Below, piece by piece: positions 9,738-20,729 of a stretch of 64,000 nt of DNA; position 1 is the first letter of the stretch; every line of letters begins with the position of its first letter. The notes under the pieces are model-generated. The model was not told the DNA's origin and did not search any database. It saw only the letters and a program-made list of their open reading frames with translations. Origin of the DNA: Madurella fahalii. Lineage: Eukaryota; Ascomycota; Sordariomycetes; Sordariales. The translations under genes and the position numbers were made by a program. The stretch is taken from assembly GCA_029876055.1 (NCBI GenBank), contig CM056879.1, forward strand, positions 1,240,001 through 1,304,000, given 5' to 3'.

Positions 9738-11723
9738 TCATGTCCCGCTAATCTGGCTCAAGACAGCTCCCATCGGATCCCTTAGCGGATTGTCCGCCCG
9801 GATGCCTTGCACATATCTCTCTGTCTCCCGCAACAACGACATGGCCAACGGAGAGGAAAACCCGCTGGGCTCATCTTGTAATCTCACCTCATCGAACTCA
9901 CCCCTAGAGAGCATTACTATCGAAATGAGGCATTGCATCGTCGAGCGGTACGCCGCAGTCTTGTCGCGCAAGGTGTCGATCGCGTTTGCCCAGCGACCAT
10001 CGCTGAGTCTAACTGCATATAAACTGAGGCGGCGGATTCTGTTGGCTAGCCCATTGCATAGAGCTTTGAGCTCCGCCTGCGTGAGTTCGATTTCCCTGAT
10101 GTCAAGGACCCGCAATTGGGGCAGCCCTTGCAGCTTACCAAGGAACGATCCGGCGGGATAGAAGCCATTATAAAAACGCCGACAATCGATGTGTAGGTGC
10201 CTCAGACTCGGCCCACATTTGGACAACATCGATCCCAAGTAGCTATCGACAAGGATTTTGTCTTCGTCCGCGAGAGGGCCGTGTCGGTTCATCGGGCCGT
10301 TGTTTGGCGAGAGGCTAAATGCCTCGAGTTTCGCACATGCATCGCTCAGAGGCTCCCACCCCGGGCCCCCCAAAGTGGCTAAGTTCTTGCGAAACGGGAT
10401 GACACTAAAATCCAGCTCTCTCAGCGTGACTGCCGCCTTGTGGAGCGCGATCGGTAACTCGGACATGATCCTTGCGCACTCTAGGTCGCGTGGTCCGCCG
10501 TGTCTCTCATGGATCGTCCTCCAGTCCAGCGGAGCGGTCATGAATCGGGAAAGGACCTCGGCGTCGGTGAGCATATGCGTATTGTCCCCGAAGTATTCCA
10601 ATGCGGTCGCCGCATGTAACGAATCAACAAATCTAACAGCTTGCACATTGCCCATCCGAGCAAGTGCGGCGGTGAGGCCGCTCACAAAGTCGCCATTGGT
10701 GAGCAGCCGGAACTGTTCCTGATGTAGAAGCCGAAACTCCTCAAAGCCTCGACAGAGGATATGCTGGAGTTCAGGAAGCGGCCGTTGTATGGGCCGCCCG
10801 GCTAGATCCTGTTCGTTGAGCGCGGCTAGGTGCGCTTCCCATTCTTTGCGCAGTGCTTGCATGTTGCTCCAAGCCGTTGTAAGCTTCCTAACCCTCTCTT
10901 CGCCACGGCCTGCCTCCTGAATGGCTTGGCTCCATCCGCGGAATTCGAATTCACCTTGTATTTGTTGCTGTACTTGCTCCAGCTTCCGGATGCGGACTGC
11001 CTTGAATGCGGCAATGTCGTCGGCTAAGTTCTTGGGCCGGTATGCAACGGAAACCAGGACGCCACGGACACCGGCGGCCATGCAACGGCTTTTGGAGATG
11101 TTGTCGACGAGATTGAGGGACGACTGGCTGATGTGCACCCGAAGAATCGGGAACAAGAGCGGGGTTGCGAGCTCGTGGAAGAGGCGACAGACAAGCCGTG
11201 CCTCGTGAAGGGTTTGGCGTTGCTTCAAAGCCAAATCCTCACAGTAGAGAACCCAACAAACCACACGATCGTCCTCCCCAACAGCCGGCTCCTGAAAGCT
11301 GTCAAATATGACGCGCATGATATCCAAAGGTAGGTCCAAGATGTTGAGGGGCCTCACTCCGGGTCGCGAGAGTTCCATTGCCCTCGATCGAAGGCTGAGC
11401 CGGCGGGCGTCGAATCCGCTGGTGATGGCCTCCCGCTTCAGTTCCCGCAGCCGCATCTCCGCCGGTTTATGTTCATCAGCCAAGAGATTATAATAGTCAT
11501 CCGCGTGGACTCGTCTCGGAAGCATCGACTTCTCTTGGGTATCAAGCTGGCGCAGCTCATCGTAGATGGCTTCCAGGTCCAGAGAGGCCACATCCGGCCT
11601 TCCGGCGCACCAGGCCTCTGCCTTCGACGTCAGCGTCGTGAGAAGTTCAACCCAGCCCGACATCACTCCCGGCCCGAGATCCCGCCAGGAACTGGCCGAT
11701 CCTAATTCCAACTCGACGTCCAT
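9738..11723 (-). CDS. F-box domain protein
   Basis: Intronless gene of 661 residues. The start is the ATG at 11723; the frame upstream opens only with a GTG. Residues of about 126-147 (LNILDLPLDIMRVIFDSF) match the F-box, which binds Skp1 and recruits substrates to SCF ubiquitin ligases. The block ARLVCRLFHELATPLLFPIL after it is the usual continuation in large fungal F-box proteins. The C-terminal third contains leucine-rich segments such as PSLRHLHIDCRRF and LPQLRVLDIREIEL, a possible substrate-binding surface. The middle (residues about 230-330) is charged and probably helical. Substrate unknown. The leader directly before the ATG contains a run of 20 A residues on the coding strand. Confidence 0.8.
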   Translation of the reverse strand: MDVELELGSASSWRDLGPGVMSGWVELLTTLTSKAEAWCAGRPDVASLDLEAIYDELRQLDTQEKSMLPRRVHADDYYNLLADEHKPAEMRLRELKREAITSGFDARRLSLRSRAMELSRPGVRPLNILDLPLDIMRVIFDSFQEPAVGEDDRVVCWVLYCEDLALKQRQTLHEARLVCRLFHELATPLLFPILRVHISQSSLNLVDNISKSRCMAAGVRGVLVSVAYRPKNLADDIAAFKAVRIRKLEQVQQQIQGEFEFRGWSQAIQEAGRGEERVRKLTTAWSNMQALRKEWEAHLAALNEQDLAGRPIQRPLPELQHILCRGFEEFRLLHQEQFRLLTNGDFVSGLTAALARMGNVQAVRFVDSLHAATALEYFGDNTHMLTDAEVLSRFMTAPLDWRTIHERHGGPRDLECARIMSELPIALHKAAVTLRELDFSVIPFRKNLATLGGPGWEPLSDACAKLEAFSLSPNNGPMNRHGPLADEDKILVDSYLGSMLSKCGPSLRHLHIDCRRFYNGFYPAGSFLGKLQGLPQLRVLDIREIELTQAELKALCNGLANRIRRLSLYAVRLSDGRWANAIDTLRDKTAAYRSTMQCLISIVMLSRGEFDEVRLQDEPSGFSSPLAMSLLRETERYVQGIRADNPLRDPMGAVLSQISGT

Positions 11724-11732
11724 GGCATCCAC

Positions 11733-11752
11733 TTTTTTTTTTTTTTTTTTTT
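11733..11752 (+). repeat. T20 homopolymer
   Basis: Twenty consecutive T on the plus strand, i.e. A20 in the 5' leader of the F-box gene, ending nine bases before its ATG. A run this long is prone to slippage in replication and sequencing. Confidence 0.85.
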
Positions 11753-12096
11753 GGCGTGGCTCGCAAAAGGGTCAGAGACAGAGCGTCAACGACTAGACGT
11801 TAACGGTACTAAATTCACGATATGCCAGGTAATTGTGTTTGGCGACGGCGACGAGATCTCTGGCGTCAACCTCAGGCCCAGAAACCGGTCGCTGGGCTTC
11901 GACCTCGACTCGCATTGGGCTGCCCGGCCGGGAAGGAGAACCCTACAATGCTTGTGGTGCCCTCGGGCGAAGAAAATCGGCAAGAAATAACTGGACTTGC
12001 GGCAGGAAGACTCTTGACCCCGCTTTCCGAACTGCAGAGAAGCCTTCCGAGGGCGCCTTGAGAACAAGGGACTTGCAACTACCTCTACAGCCACCT
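11753..12096. other. Intergenic between two minus-strand genes
   Basis: About 340 bases between the end of the MFS gene and the start of the F-box gene; it should hold the MFS terminator and the F-box promoter. No gene seen. Confidence 0.5.
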
Positions 12097-13982
12097 TCAC
12101 AGCGCGGCAACCACGTCTCCAAACCTCAATGCCTCTCGCTTCATCCCCGCCGCCGTCAGAATCATAACCCCGCCCCCAACAATAACCAGCACAAAGGCTC
12201 TCTGTATAGCCCGCACGATCGCCCCGATCGCTGCGGCCCTCAAATTCCCAGTCAGCTCCCTGAACAGCGCGCTCTGCGCGCCCGCGACCGCATCCCTGAT
12301 TTCCTGCTCTCCGAAGCCCATGCCGGCGAACACGCCGTTCAGGTTCCTGACCGCCTCGCTCTGGAAGACCTGCCCCGCCACAACAAGACAGATCACGGTG
12401 CTCCCGAGCTGGCTGACGTTCTGCAGGGTGACGGCGTCCCCGACATGGCCGGCCTCCACCGTCAGCGACGCGACCGCGTAGCCCACGGTGGTGACCAGGC
12501 CGGTGCCCAGGGCGAGCACGACGGTGGCCGCGTAGACGGTGCCCTCGGGCGTGGCCGGGTCGCCCAGGTAGACGGTCAGCAGCGCCGCGCCGGCGGTCAG
12601 CAGCACCCCGCTGGCCAGGTACAGCGGCATGTAGTAGCGCAGCCTCGACAGCAGGTGGCCCGAGAGGACGCTCAGGCCCGCCGTCACGGCGATGTAGGGC
12701 AGCAGGCGCACGGCGGCGCGCACCGCGCTGTCCGAGTGCACGAACTGGAAGTAGATGGGGATGAAGTAGGTGGTGACGAACAGCGACGTCTGCGCGCACG
12801 CCGTGGCCACGAAGAGGAGCATCTGCGTGCGGCTTCCGAGGAGCACGCGCGCCGGGAACGCCCGCGCCGCTGGGGTGGTGAAGATGCAGAGGGATTGCTG
12901 GGCGACCGAGCAGACGAGGAGGACGGCGAAGACGGTGAGGACCGCGATGGTGCGCCCGTCGGACCACGGCCATGGGCCCCCCGCCACCGTGAAGGCTACC
13001 GTGAAGAGCACCCAGGTCGCGCCGATAAGGAAGAGGCCGAGGAAGTCGATGCGGGCGATGCGCTCCCGGATCGGGGTTTTGTGTGGCGCGAAGTGGAGGG
13101 CCGGGAGGTAAAAGAGGTAGACGGGTGCTGCGACCGCGCCGACGACCAGGTTGATGTAAAACGCCCATCGCCAGGTTGCGCTGGACTCGGCAAAGGCGCC
13201 GCCGATGACTGGACCAATTACGGCGCCAGCGGACCAGAAGAGGCCGATCAAGCTGATGTAGAGTCCCCGCTCGGTGGGGTCCGTGAGCAGAGTGAAGTAG
13301 TTGAGTTCGCCAATGTAGATGGCCGAACCGCCGGCACCTGCCAGGACGCGGCCGACGATCAGCGTGTCCATATTGGGCGCGGCACCGCAAATGGCGGAGC
13401 CGATCTCGAACACCACGATGCCACCGATGTAGATCCTATCCCAGATATGTCAACCACCTGCTTCCTTTTCGGCGGTCTCGGGGCGAGTTTGAGTATGAGG
13501 GTTTTGTTCTCTGAGTGGAAGATCCTGATCACGTACCATTTCATGTTGAAGTTGCCATAGAGGTTGCCGTTGAGCAGCTGGACAGCAGCTGAACCGAGGG
13601 GGAACCCTGCTCCAATCCAGGCCAGCAAGTCGACCCGTCCAAAGTCTTGGACCACTGGGCCCTGGATATCAGCAGCGATGGTGGTGTCGAGACCGTAGAG
13701 GAAGGCTATGATCAAGAGAGCGGCACACACCAAGAACCACTTGAAGCCGTGGATGGTTCTGCCGCCAGGTGCCGTGTCGCGAGGCACCGGCACTTGGCTG
13801 GCCGACCGGGCATCTCCTTCGCCACTCTTCTCGGTGGCCAGGACTCCGTTCATGTCGGGCGTAGGTTCTCCGCTCGTATCGGATGTACTGCGGTCAACAA
13901 TGGCTGGATCCATGGCTGGTAATGCAGCCGCTCTCCTCTGGTCTATGAAGAGTCCCTCGGACGCTAGGGTATCGTGAGGCAA
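12097..13982 (-). CDS. MFS efflux transporter, DHA2-like (14-TM drug:H+ antiporter)
   Basis: Plasma-membrane (or vacuolar) proton-driven exporter of small molecules; substrate unknown. Exon 1 is 13982-13537 and exon 2 is 13435-12097, with a 101-base intron, giving 594 residues. The first 75 residues are hydrophilic. The first span contains the LYGLDTTIAADIQ block typical of this family. Motif A-like sequence is split by the intron at NMKW/IYIGGIVVFEIGS. Motif C is the G-rich SAGAVIGPVIGGAF segment followed by WRWAFYINL, diagnostic for DHA2 proteins. About 14 hydrophobic segments can be counted. A downstream in-frame ATG (MDPAIVDRS) is an alternative start. Fungal homologues export toxins or xenobiotics, but no cluster gene lies next to it. 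Confidence 0.9.
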
Positions 13983-16910
13983 TCAAGTGGAGAATCAGGT
14001 AGGTACCGACCAACGCGGTAAGTTACTAACAGATTTGTTGAGACAATACCTTTCGGCTCGGGATAATGTCAGCAGGTTTGTGATGGCCGGCCCGGCGGCG
14101 AAGAATCAAGAGAGTCGAAGATGGTCGTTTGACTTTTTGCGCGCCCTTCCCAGCTGTCCCTCGCTGGACGAAGGGCAGGGCTATTTGTATCGTCGCCATC
14201 GCCGCGACTGTGAGCGTGAACCGTGGCTCCCGTGCTTTCTCTGAAATTAGGTGTTGACAAATCGACATGGCTGCTCGACAGAGAGTCCCTCCGACAAGCC
14301 GGAATTCTGCCGTTGCCAGTTGGCAATGGGATGGTGTTTTGTGACTGAGTTCTGCCGCCCAGCGACCGAAGTTCTACCGGCCACTGTTCTGCCGAAGATC
14401 TAGCGGTGCACGGGCCACCCTGGGGAACAACCTGCCGCAAGCACCAAATCGGCTGCTCCGGCCCCCAATTGCCGCTTAAAATCTCCGGCGCCAAGCTCAA
14501 CCTCGTTCCAAGCTTCAATCACCATCAGCACCGATGCAAGAGGTAGTTGGTTATTAGCGCAAAGCTTATCATCTCGTCCGTTGGAGTTTTAGGGAAACGT
14601 TAGATCGAAGGCTCCCAAGGTATCGCCAGCCAGCGCAATCATGCCATATTATCCAAATTTAGCACCCGACTCTGCAAACCGGTCCAAGATGTATCCAATC
14701 GAATGTTGATTGACGGCGACGAATCGGCAAGCAGTTCACTCCAATTTGCGCCAGATAGCGGCAAGCGGCAAGCGACAATGTCTCGGCCCCGCGATACCCA
14801 TTGGTAACTCGTGACACGCGTTTATGATGCGGGAGTGAGACACACAGGAACAGCGCACTCTGACTCAAACATGCGCTGAAGGGCAGTTTTGGAGACTGCT
14901 CTGCTACTGACAGGCACCGGACCTCGCGGGTTGGCGACTGTTCTAGCTGAGACACCATAAATGGCCCATCCAACAAATCGGTTGGTCGAGGCGTGTCATG
15001 CCTGCACAACATCGACTACTGCGTGTACCCACGCTCCCCAAGTGTGGGGTATACAGTCGAGAGTCCCGATACCGTGGTAGTGACCCCGGGACAAGACACA
15101 GAAACAATGCAGTGCGACGGTGACCAGCACGCCATGTGCGCCTCTGCGGAATGTCTTGGATGCTTTTGGGTCCCAAGAAGCTCTGTGGGGAGAGCGGGAA
15201 GAAATTATAGCAAACCAGAAAGGTCTAATATTCGAAATCCCCGGTATGAAACGGTGGGTGGGGGACTGGAAATCGGTAACTTGTCGATCTTCAGGCCGTG
15301 ATCGACTTGGAAACATCATTCCATAGCGGCCTGTTTAAACGGGATCCGCGGTGGCGATGCACGTACAGAGATGTTAAACCTTTATTGTCCCCGCTCGGTC
15401 AAGGATAGAGGAGAGGAGGGTGGCACAGGCTATCTGTAGCCCGTCACGAGCAGTTGTTTGACGGGTGATCTCGTAAATGGTTGCCTCTCGCCTTTTCTCT
15501 GCCGTGTATGGCGTCCGCTTCGGAAGTCCCATAAACTGCCCGAGTATGCGCTTTCTTACCTCCCATATCCGCTGGGGGAATCCGATCCTACGTCTCGGGT
15601 ATGTTTTCCAGTTCTGGATTTCGCAGACGAATGTGACGTGACGGATCTTCATGCTGCCTTCCGACGAGCGATTCTGTGGTTTGTTCTATCGGTGGCCTGT
15701 TCGGCGGGGTTGCCAACGAGTCAACTCTGCAGTAGAACCCCACGTTTGCCCCGGTTGATGGAGAGCGAGTGGATGGTGCACGTTGCGGATCTGTGTCCGG
15801 TGATTGGCCGGTTTTGAGCCCCTCGAGAACCCTGTGCCTTGCCAAGTCGAGATTCCGCTCTTGGCGTGCATGACAACCAACCGACCTCGCAACCTCTCCT
15901 TGTGGACGGCAACGTCAAATGTGGATGCTTCGACCCTTGAAATCCCGTTTGAGCGGCTTCCACTGTTGCAGGAGGGAACCCGGTCTATATATTGACATGG
16001 GGTACATGCGGTACCTCTGGCGAGCGTTGGTCGTCCCCATAAGCCTCTGCCGGCCCGCCAGGGGAGGCTTTTCGAGGGCCGCCCCAACGGTGGGTGCGTG
16101 ATGGGCTGTTGGCAGCTGCAGCCTCTGCAGGCTCGAAGGAGCGTCTTTGTTAATGTAATCCTTAGCTCGACATTCGGCCCAGTAGGTGCCGATGCCGGCC
16201 CCGATGGTCTGGGTCAGGTTCGTTGGTTAGCGGCGAGTCCGTGCTCGCCACTGCGCGGAACGCGGGAGAATGTGAAAATCTGGAGCGCCAGGCGTGGCAA
16301 TCTTCGCAGTGGGCACCATCTGCTCGGTGAGAGGAAGCAGAAACAGGGTCAACTGGCACTCAAGCCAGCTTCAGCTTGCGCTTGGGGTCATATTTCCTGC
16401 CGGTCTACTATGCGAAGTAAAGTACTCAGCTGCAGCATGAGCTGTGGCAGTTAGTTCTAGTCGCAGCCCCCCACCCTCAGATGGCCGGGGGTGTGTGCGT
16501 TGGAAGTAATGGATGCAAGCAAATGGAACCGGAACCATGCCTTTCATGGCGCAAACGCTTAGGCTTTTCCGCTTATCTTGACCGAGGGTGGATGTCCCGC
16601 GCTGGTGGCAACCCCGGGGCACGTTTTGGAGACGAAATTCTGAGAGGCTGGCGAGAACAGACACCCTCGTCGCAAGCTGATCGCCAAGAACGCCTTCGGC
16701 TCCTGGACCCAGCACCCGCCTGCGGGATTGGGCCATCCCATTGACACCAACATTTCCCGAAAGGATGGCGACTGCTGCCCTGGCCTAGTCCATCGCCTGT
16801 CTCCTCCGGTCAGCCTTTGCCCTGCCGGGGCAGGTGGCTCCCGTCGTCGCAGCAGGAGGGGCACCCTAAACCCTCTCCGCAACCGAGGGTGCAGTGGGCA
16901 CCTCAGCACC
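13983..16910. other. Long intergenic region, no supportable gene
   Basis: Almost 3 kb without a convincing gene. Many short open frames overlap on both strands. One minus-strand frame (15374-15652, 92 residues, real ATG) has a basic, protein-like composition but no known motif. Nothing here resembles a transposon or RNA gene. Confidence 0.4.
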
Positions 16911-16916
16911 CACGTG
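16911..16916 (+). promoter_or_regulatory. CACGTG element upstream of phosphate permease
   Basis: A CACGTG palindrome lies 223 bases before the pho-4-like start codon. In Neurospora the bHLH factor NUC-1 (Pho4 in yeast) binds this hexamer in phosphate-starvation genes, including the permease pho-4. The hexamer is expected by chance roughly every 4 kb, and others occur in this window, so the assignment rests on position and gene identity. Confidence 0.4.
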
Positions 16917-17138
16917 TGTGCCTGGTCCTTTCGTCCCCCAAAAATAAAAACTAGGAATAAAAATGCAATAAAATACAATAAAATAAAAAGCGCCTCCCCA
17001 GCCCTCTCGACTGGTTAAATACAAGACGGTCGGCCTGCATCTGCAAGTCCCTCCCTGCCAGGTCGATCAACTCATCCCGTCCAAGTTGCAGCTTCACCCG
17101 AGCACGCGACAGGGAGACGCCAGGGCACTGCCGTCGAG

Positions 17139-19083
17139 ATGCCTCTCCACCAGTTCGACTATCTCTTTGCCATTGGCACCATCTTTGCCGCGCTCGATGC
17201 GTGGAATATTGGTGAGCAGCACCTTTTGGCGGACTTTTTAACTGTTCTGTCCGCAGGTACAGACGGCTAACGAGCTTTGCGTGCCACAGGTGCCAACGAC
17301 GTGGCCAACTCGTGGGCGACATCCGTCGCCTCACAGTCAGTGACCTACCTTCAGGCCATGGTTCTCGCATCCATCATGGAGTTTGCCGGTTCCGTCGGTG
17401 TCGGTGCCCGCGTCGCCGACACTATTCGCACCAAGGTGGTCGACACTTCGCTCTTCGAAAACGACCCTGGCCTTCTCATGCTCGGGATGGTGTGCGCCGT
17501 CGTCGCCTCGTCCCTGTACCTAACCTTCGCCACACGCGTCGGTATGCCTGTTTCGACTACGCATTCCATCATGGGCGGCGTCATCGGCATGGGTGTTGCT
17601 TCCGTTGGTGCCAGCGGTAAGGCTGACCGAACCCCCCGCCTCCGGAATTTTGTCTCGCGCTAACAGAGGACGGCGTGCAGGTGTGACATGGGTCGCCGAA
17701 GGAACCGGAACCGCCGTCATCAGCTCCGGTGTCGTCCAGGTCTTCCTTGCTTGGATCATCGCACCCGGCCTGTCCGCTTGCTTCGGTGCTATCATCTTCC
17801 TCATCACCAAGTATGGCGTGATGCTGCGCCAAAACCCCGTCATGAAGGCCTTCTTCTACGTCCCATTCTACTTCGGCCTCACAGCCTCGCTGCTCACCAT
17901 GTTGCTGCTGTGGAAGGGCGGCGGTTACGAGGTCACACTGACTGATCCTGAAATCGTCGGCACCATCATTGGCGTCGGTGCCGCCTGGGCTCTTTTCATG
18001 TGCGTTACGCTCATGCCGTGGCTCTATCGTGTGGTCCTCTGCGACGACTGGCAGCTCCGCTGGTGGCATATCCCGCTGGGTCTTCTTCTGCTCCGCCGGC
18101 CGCCGCCTCCTCCGCAGCCCGACCATGTGGAGACCGTCAAGAATTATTACGAGGGCCGTCTCACCAAGGAGCAGCTTGAGGCTCGCAAGGCTGCCGAGCG
18201 TGGCGATGTGGAGGGAGTCAGTGCCGTCGACGGCACCGAGAAGATGGCCAATGTCGAGAACTCTGATGCCGCCTCCGGCGAACAAGCCGCTACGACCCAG
18301 GTCAGCCAGGGCCGTAAGAAGCTCGTCGGGCCCAAGCCTGAGGGTGTGTGGTACAGCAGCCCGGTGCTCTTCTGGTACTTCAAGTGGGCGTTGCTGCGCG
18401 GCATCGACCAGGACGTGGTGAAGTCTCAAGACAACAAGAGCGCCCTTGCCCGCAATCTCGACGAGGTGCATGCCCACGCCGCCCACTACGACAACAAGGC
18501 CGAGTACATGTACAGCTTTCTCCAAGTCATGACTGCTGCGACGGCTTCCTTCACCCACGGCGCCAACGACATTGCCAACGCCATCGGTCCCTACGCCACC
18601 GTCTTCCAGGTCTGGAACGATGGCAGACTCCCCGAGAAGGGCAAGTCCGAAGTCCCTGTATGGATCCTGGTCTTCGGAGGTGCCTGCCTGGTCATCGGCG
18701 TTTGGACGTACGGCTATAACATCATGAGGAACTTGGGTAACCGCCTTACCCTGCAGTCGCCTTCACGCGGCTTCTCCATGGAGCTCGGCTCTGCTATCAC
18801 CGTGATCATGGCCACCCGGTTGAGTAGGTCTTGCCCGCTTCTTCAGGCTCCCAGCGCAGAACGCTAACTAGTTTCCGCAGAGCTCCCAGTTTCCACTACG
18901 CAGTGCATCACTGGCGCCACCGTCGGCGTCGGTCTCTGCTCGGGCACCTGGCGCACAATCAACTGGCGCATGGTCGCATGGATTTACGCCGGTTGGATCA
19001 TTACTCTGCCTGTCACGGGCATCATCTCGGGCTGCTTGATGGGCATTATCATCAACGCTCCTCGATGGGGCTACCAGGGTTAG
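17139..19083 (+). CDS. pho-4: PiT-family phosphate permease (Na+/phosphate symporter)
   Basis: High-affinity uptake of inorganic phosphate at the plasma membrane, homologous to Neurospora PHO-4 and yeast Pho89. Exons 17139-17211, 17290-17616, 17681-18823 and 18881-19083 give 581 residues, close to the length of the Neurospora protein. The two inverted PiT signatures are present: GANDVANSWATSVAS at the exon 1/2 junction and GANDIANAIGPYATVFQ in the second half. The halves also share PVSTTHSIMGG and PVSTTQCITGA. A large hydrophilic loop (about residues 260-390) separates the two hydrophobic halves, as in the family. Phosphate-starvation control is likely from the family and from the CACGTG element upstream. 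Confidence 0.95.
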
Positions 19084-19691
19084 AGGATAACGTGGGCGTT
19101 CTCTGGTAACTACTTCTTTAAGATATTCTTATAATTTTGCATGAGCGTGGAGCGGACGGTGAGCTGGATGTGTGGTTTGCACTATTGAATACCCTGGAGG
19201 TGCGATAGCATAAATGTCGATACAAAGTTGCCAGTTGCAGACGAGATTGACAAATTTTCTATTACTTCTGACATGGTCGTTTGTCGCTGGGGCCTCGTCC
19301 GACTCCAACTAATCTACGCACCCGAAACGGCCAAATCCAATCACTATCATTAGCCCTTCAGTAACACGAGAACGGTAGAGGAGAGAAGATATCATGGATA
19401 CTGTGAAAGTATGACCGGGCAGACAGATACTCTAGACAAGGGATATCAGCATCGGGTCCTCGCAGTCCGCAGCCATCGCTAGAGCGCCATCCCACGCCGG
19501 ACCCAACCCAACGCCATGCTACCGACCGCGTATATAAAGACCAAGTTAACAAAGCGGCCCCCCTATTGATCATTCTTCACTTCAATCCATGCCACCTTGA
19601 AAGTGCCATGGTCTTTCATCGCTTTGCTATTTTCATTTTTCCCGCTTACATTCCGACACCCCGCGCGCTATCATTACCAAACTCATCCTAT
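19084..19691. other. Convergent intergenic region
   Basis: Shared 3' region between the phosphate permease and the next minus-strand gene. A TATATAAA string at 19531-19538 has no gene in the right place and is probably fortuitous. Confidence 0.45.
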
Positions 19692-20729
19692 CTAAATTCC
19701 CGTATCCATTCCCGTCTGCCATCCACCCTCCATCATATCACCTCCGCCACCCTGACCAGTACCATCCGCATCAAGACGAGTGGCGACCTCGGAAGCAACA
19801 ATAGCAGCCGCGCTGCTGTCCCAGCCCTCCACGGTGGGATCCGCCCCGGCCAGGCCGAGGTACTCGGCGTACTTGCCGTTCACGGCCATCTGGAACATGT
19901 CGTCGAAGCTGAGCCCCTCGGTGGCAGCCGCGACGCGCGCCTGGGCGAGCAGGCCCTGCACGGCGGCGTCCAGCTCGGCCAGCTCGGCCGTCACCGCCGC
20001 CGCCGCCCTCGGTGGCAGCCCGCCGAGGTCGAGGGCGAGACGCAGGTCCGACACGCGGTCCCCCAGCGCCGCCAGCGCCCCCGCGTGCATCTTGTACGCC
20101 ACCGACCCCGCCGACCGCCGCCCCAGCTCGAACGCGTTCGCGTACGCCGCGCGGTAGCCCTGGTGGAACAGGTCGCTGGCCTGCGAGGCCGTGATGCCGT
20201 CCTCGGGCCCGTTGCCGAGGCCGGGCGGCTGGCGGAACTGGTAATGGAAGCGCTTCGGGATGGACAGCTGCCGGAACAGCTCCAGGAAGCGGTCCAGGTC
20301 GGCCTTGGCGATGTGCATCGTCCCCGCCGCGTCGGTCGACGCGGTCATCTTGTCGTGCAGGTCGGAGCACTCCTTGGCGAGGTTGAGCTCGTGCAGCGTC
20401 GCGGTGCTCTGGACCATCGGCGCCGGGTTGTAATAGGCCGGCTCCGAGATCAGGTTGAGCGGCGTCTTGCTGGTGTCGATACCCGGGATGGAGTCGAGGT
20501 ATGGAGGCGGCTGTTGGTAGGGGAAGTAGAGTTGGGCGGGAACTTGGTGTTGGCCTCCTCCTCCTCCTCCTCCACCCCCATCACTGCCGCCGCTGCCGCT
20601 GCCGCTGCCGCCCTGCTGAGGCAAGCCGTTAGCTTGATGTGGAACCAGATATGACGGGTCGATCGTCGGACCGTCACGCACGCGGAGGGGCAAGTTCGCG
20701 CCGCTCATATTCTCGTTTTCGGCTCCCAT
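19692..20729 (-). CDS. Conserved-looking hypothetical protein, Gly-rich N-terminus
   Basis: Function not recognised. The frame gives 345 residues from an ATG at 20729 (MGAENENMSG). It remains open about 130 bases further upstream without an ATG, so a spliced upstream exon is possible; a GTAAGC donor-like string lies in that part. Residues of about 35-60 are a Gly/Ser low-complexity run encoded by GGC/GGT triplets. The remainder is compact and well balanced: a Pro/Tyr-rich stretch (FPYQQPPPYLDSIPG), then a mainly helical domain from about residue 110, including LDRFLELFRQLSIPKRF and LAELDAAVQGLLAQAR. No signal peptide or membrane span. The good composition over 250 residues supports a real protein. 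Confidence 0.6.
   Translation of the reverse strand: MGAENENMSGANLPLRVRDGPTIDPSYLVPHQANGLPQQGGSGSGSGGSDGGGGGGGGGQHQVPAQLYFPYQQPPPYLDSIPGIDTSKTPLNLISEPAYYNPAPMVQSTATLHELNLAKECSDLHDKMTASTDAAGTMHIAKADLDRFLELFRQLSIPKRFHYQFRQPPGLGNGPEDGITASQASDLFHQGYRAAYANAFELGRRSAGSVAYKMHAGALAALGDRVSDLRLALDLGGLPPRAAAAVTAELAELDAAVQGLLAQARVAAATEGLSFDDMFQMAVNGKYAEYLGLAGADPTVEGWDSSAAAIVASEVATRLDADGTGQGGGGDMMEGGWQTGMDTGI

Noticed and set aside
11833..13560. 575-codon open frame on the plus strand
   Set aside because: It lies antisense to the MFS transporter, is rich in Arg/Gly/Glu from GC-rich codons, and has no motif; the minus-strand transporter explains the sequence.
1919..13982. Possible secondary-metabolite cluster (P450, zinc finger, MFS pump)
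   Set aside because: No polyketide synthase, peptide synthetase, terpene cyclase or other backbone enzyme is present, and unrelated genes (protease, F-box) lie between.
15374..15652. 92-residue minus-strand frame with a real ATG
   Set aside because: Composition is acceptable, but no domain, no splice partner and no neighbouring evidence support a gene.
19531..19538. TATATAAA string
   Set aside because: It lies between two convergent 3' ends with no plus-strand gene downstream, so it is not supported as a promoter.
19566..20654. 362-codon open frame on the plus strand
   Set aside because: Arg/Gly/Val-rich and antisense to the minus-strand hypothetical protein, which has the more natural composition.
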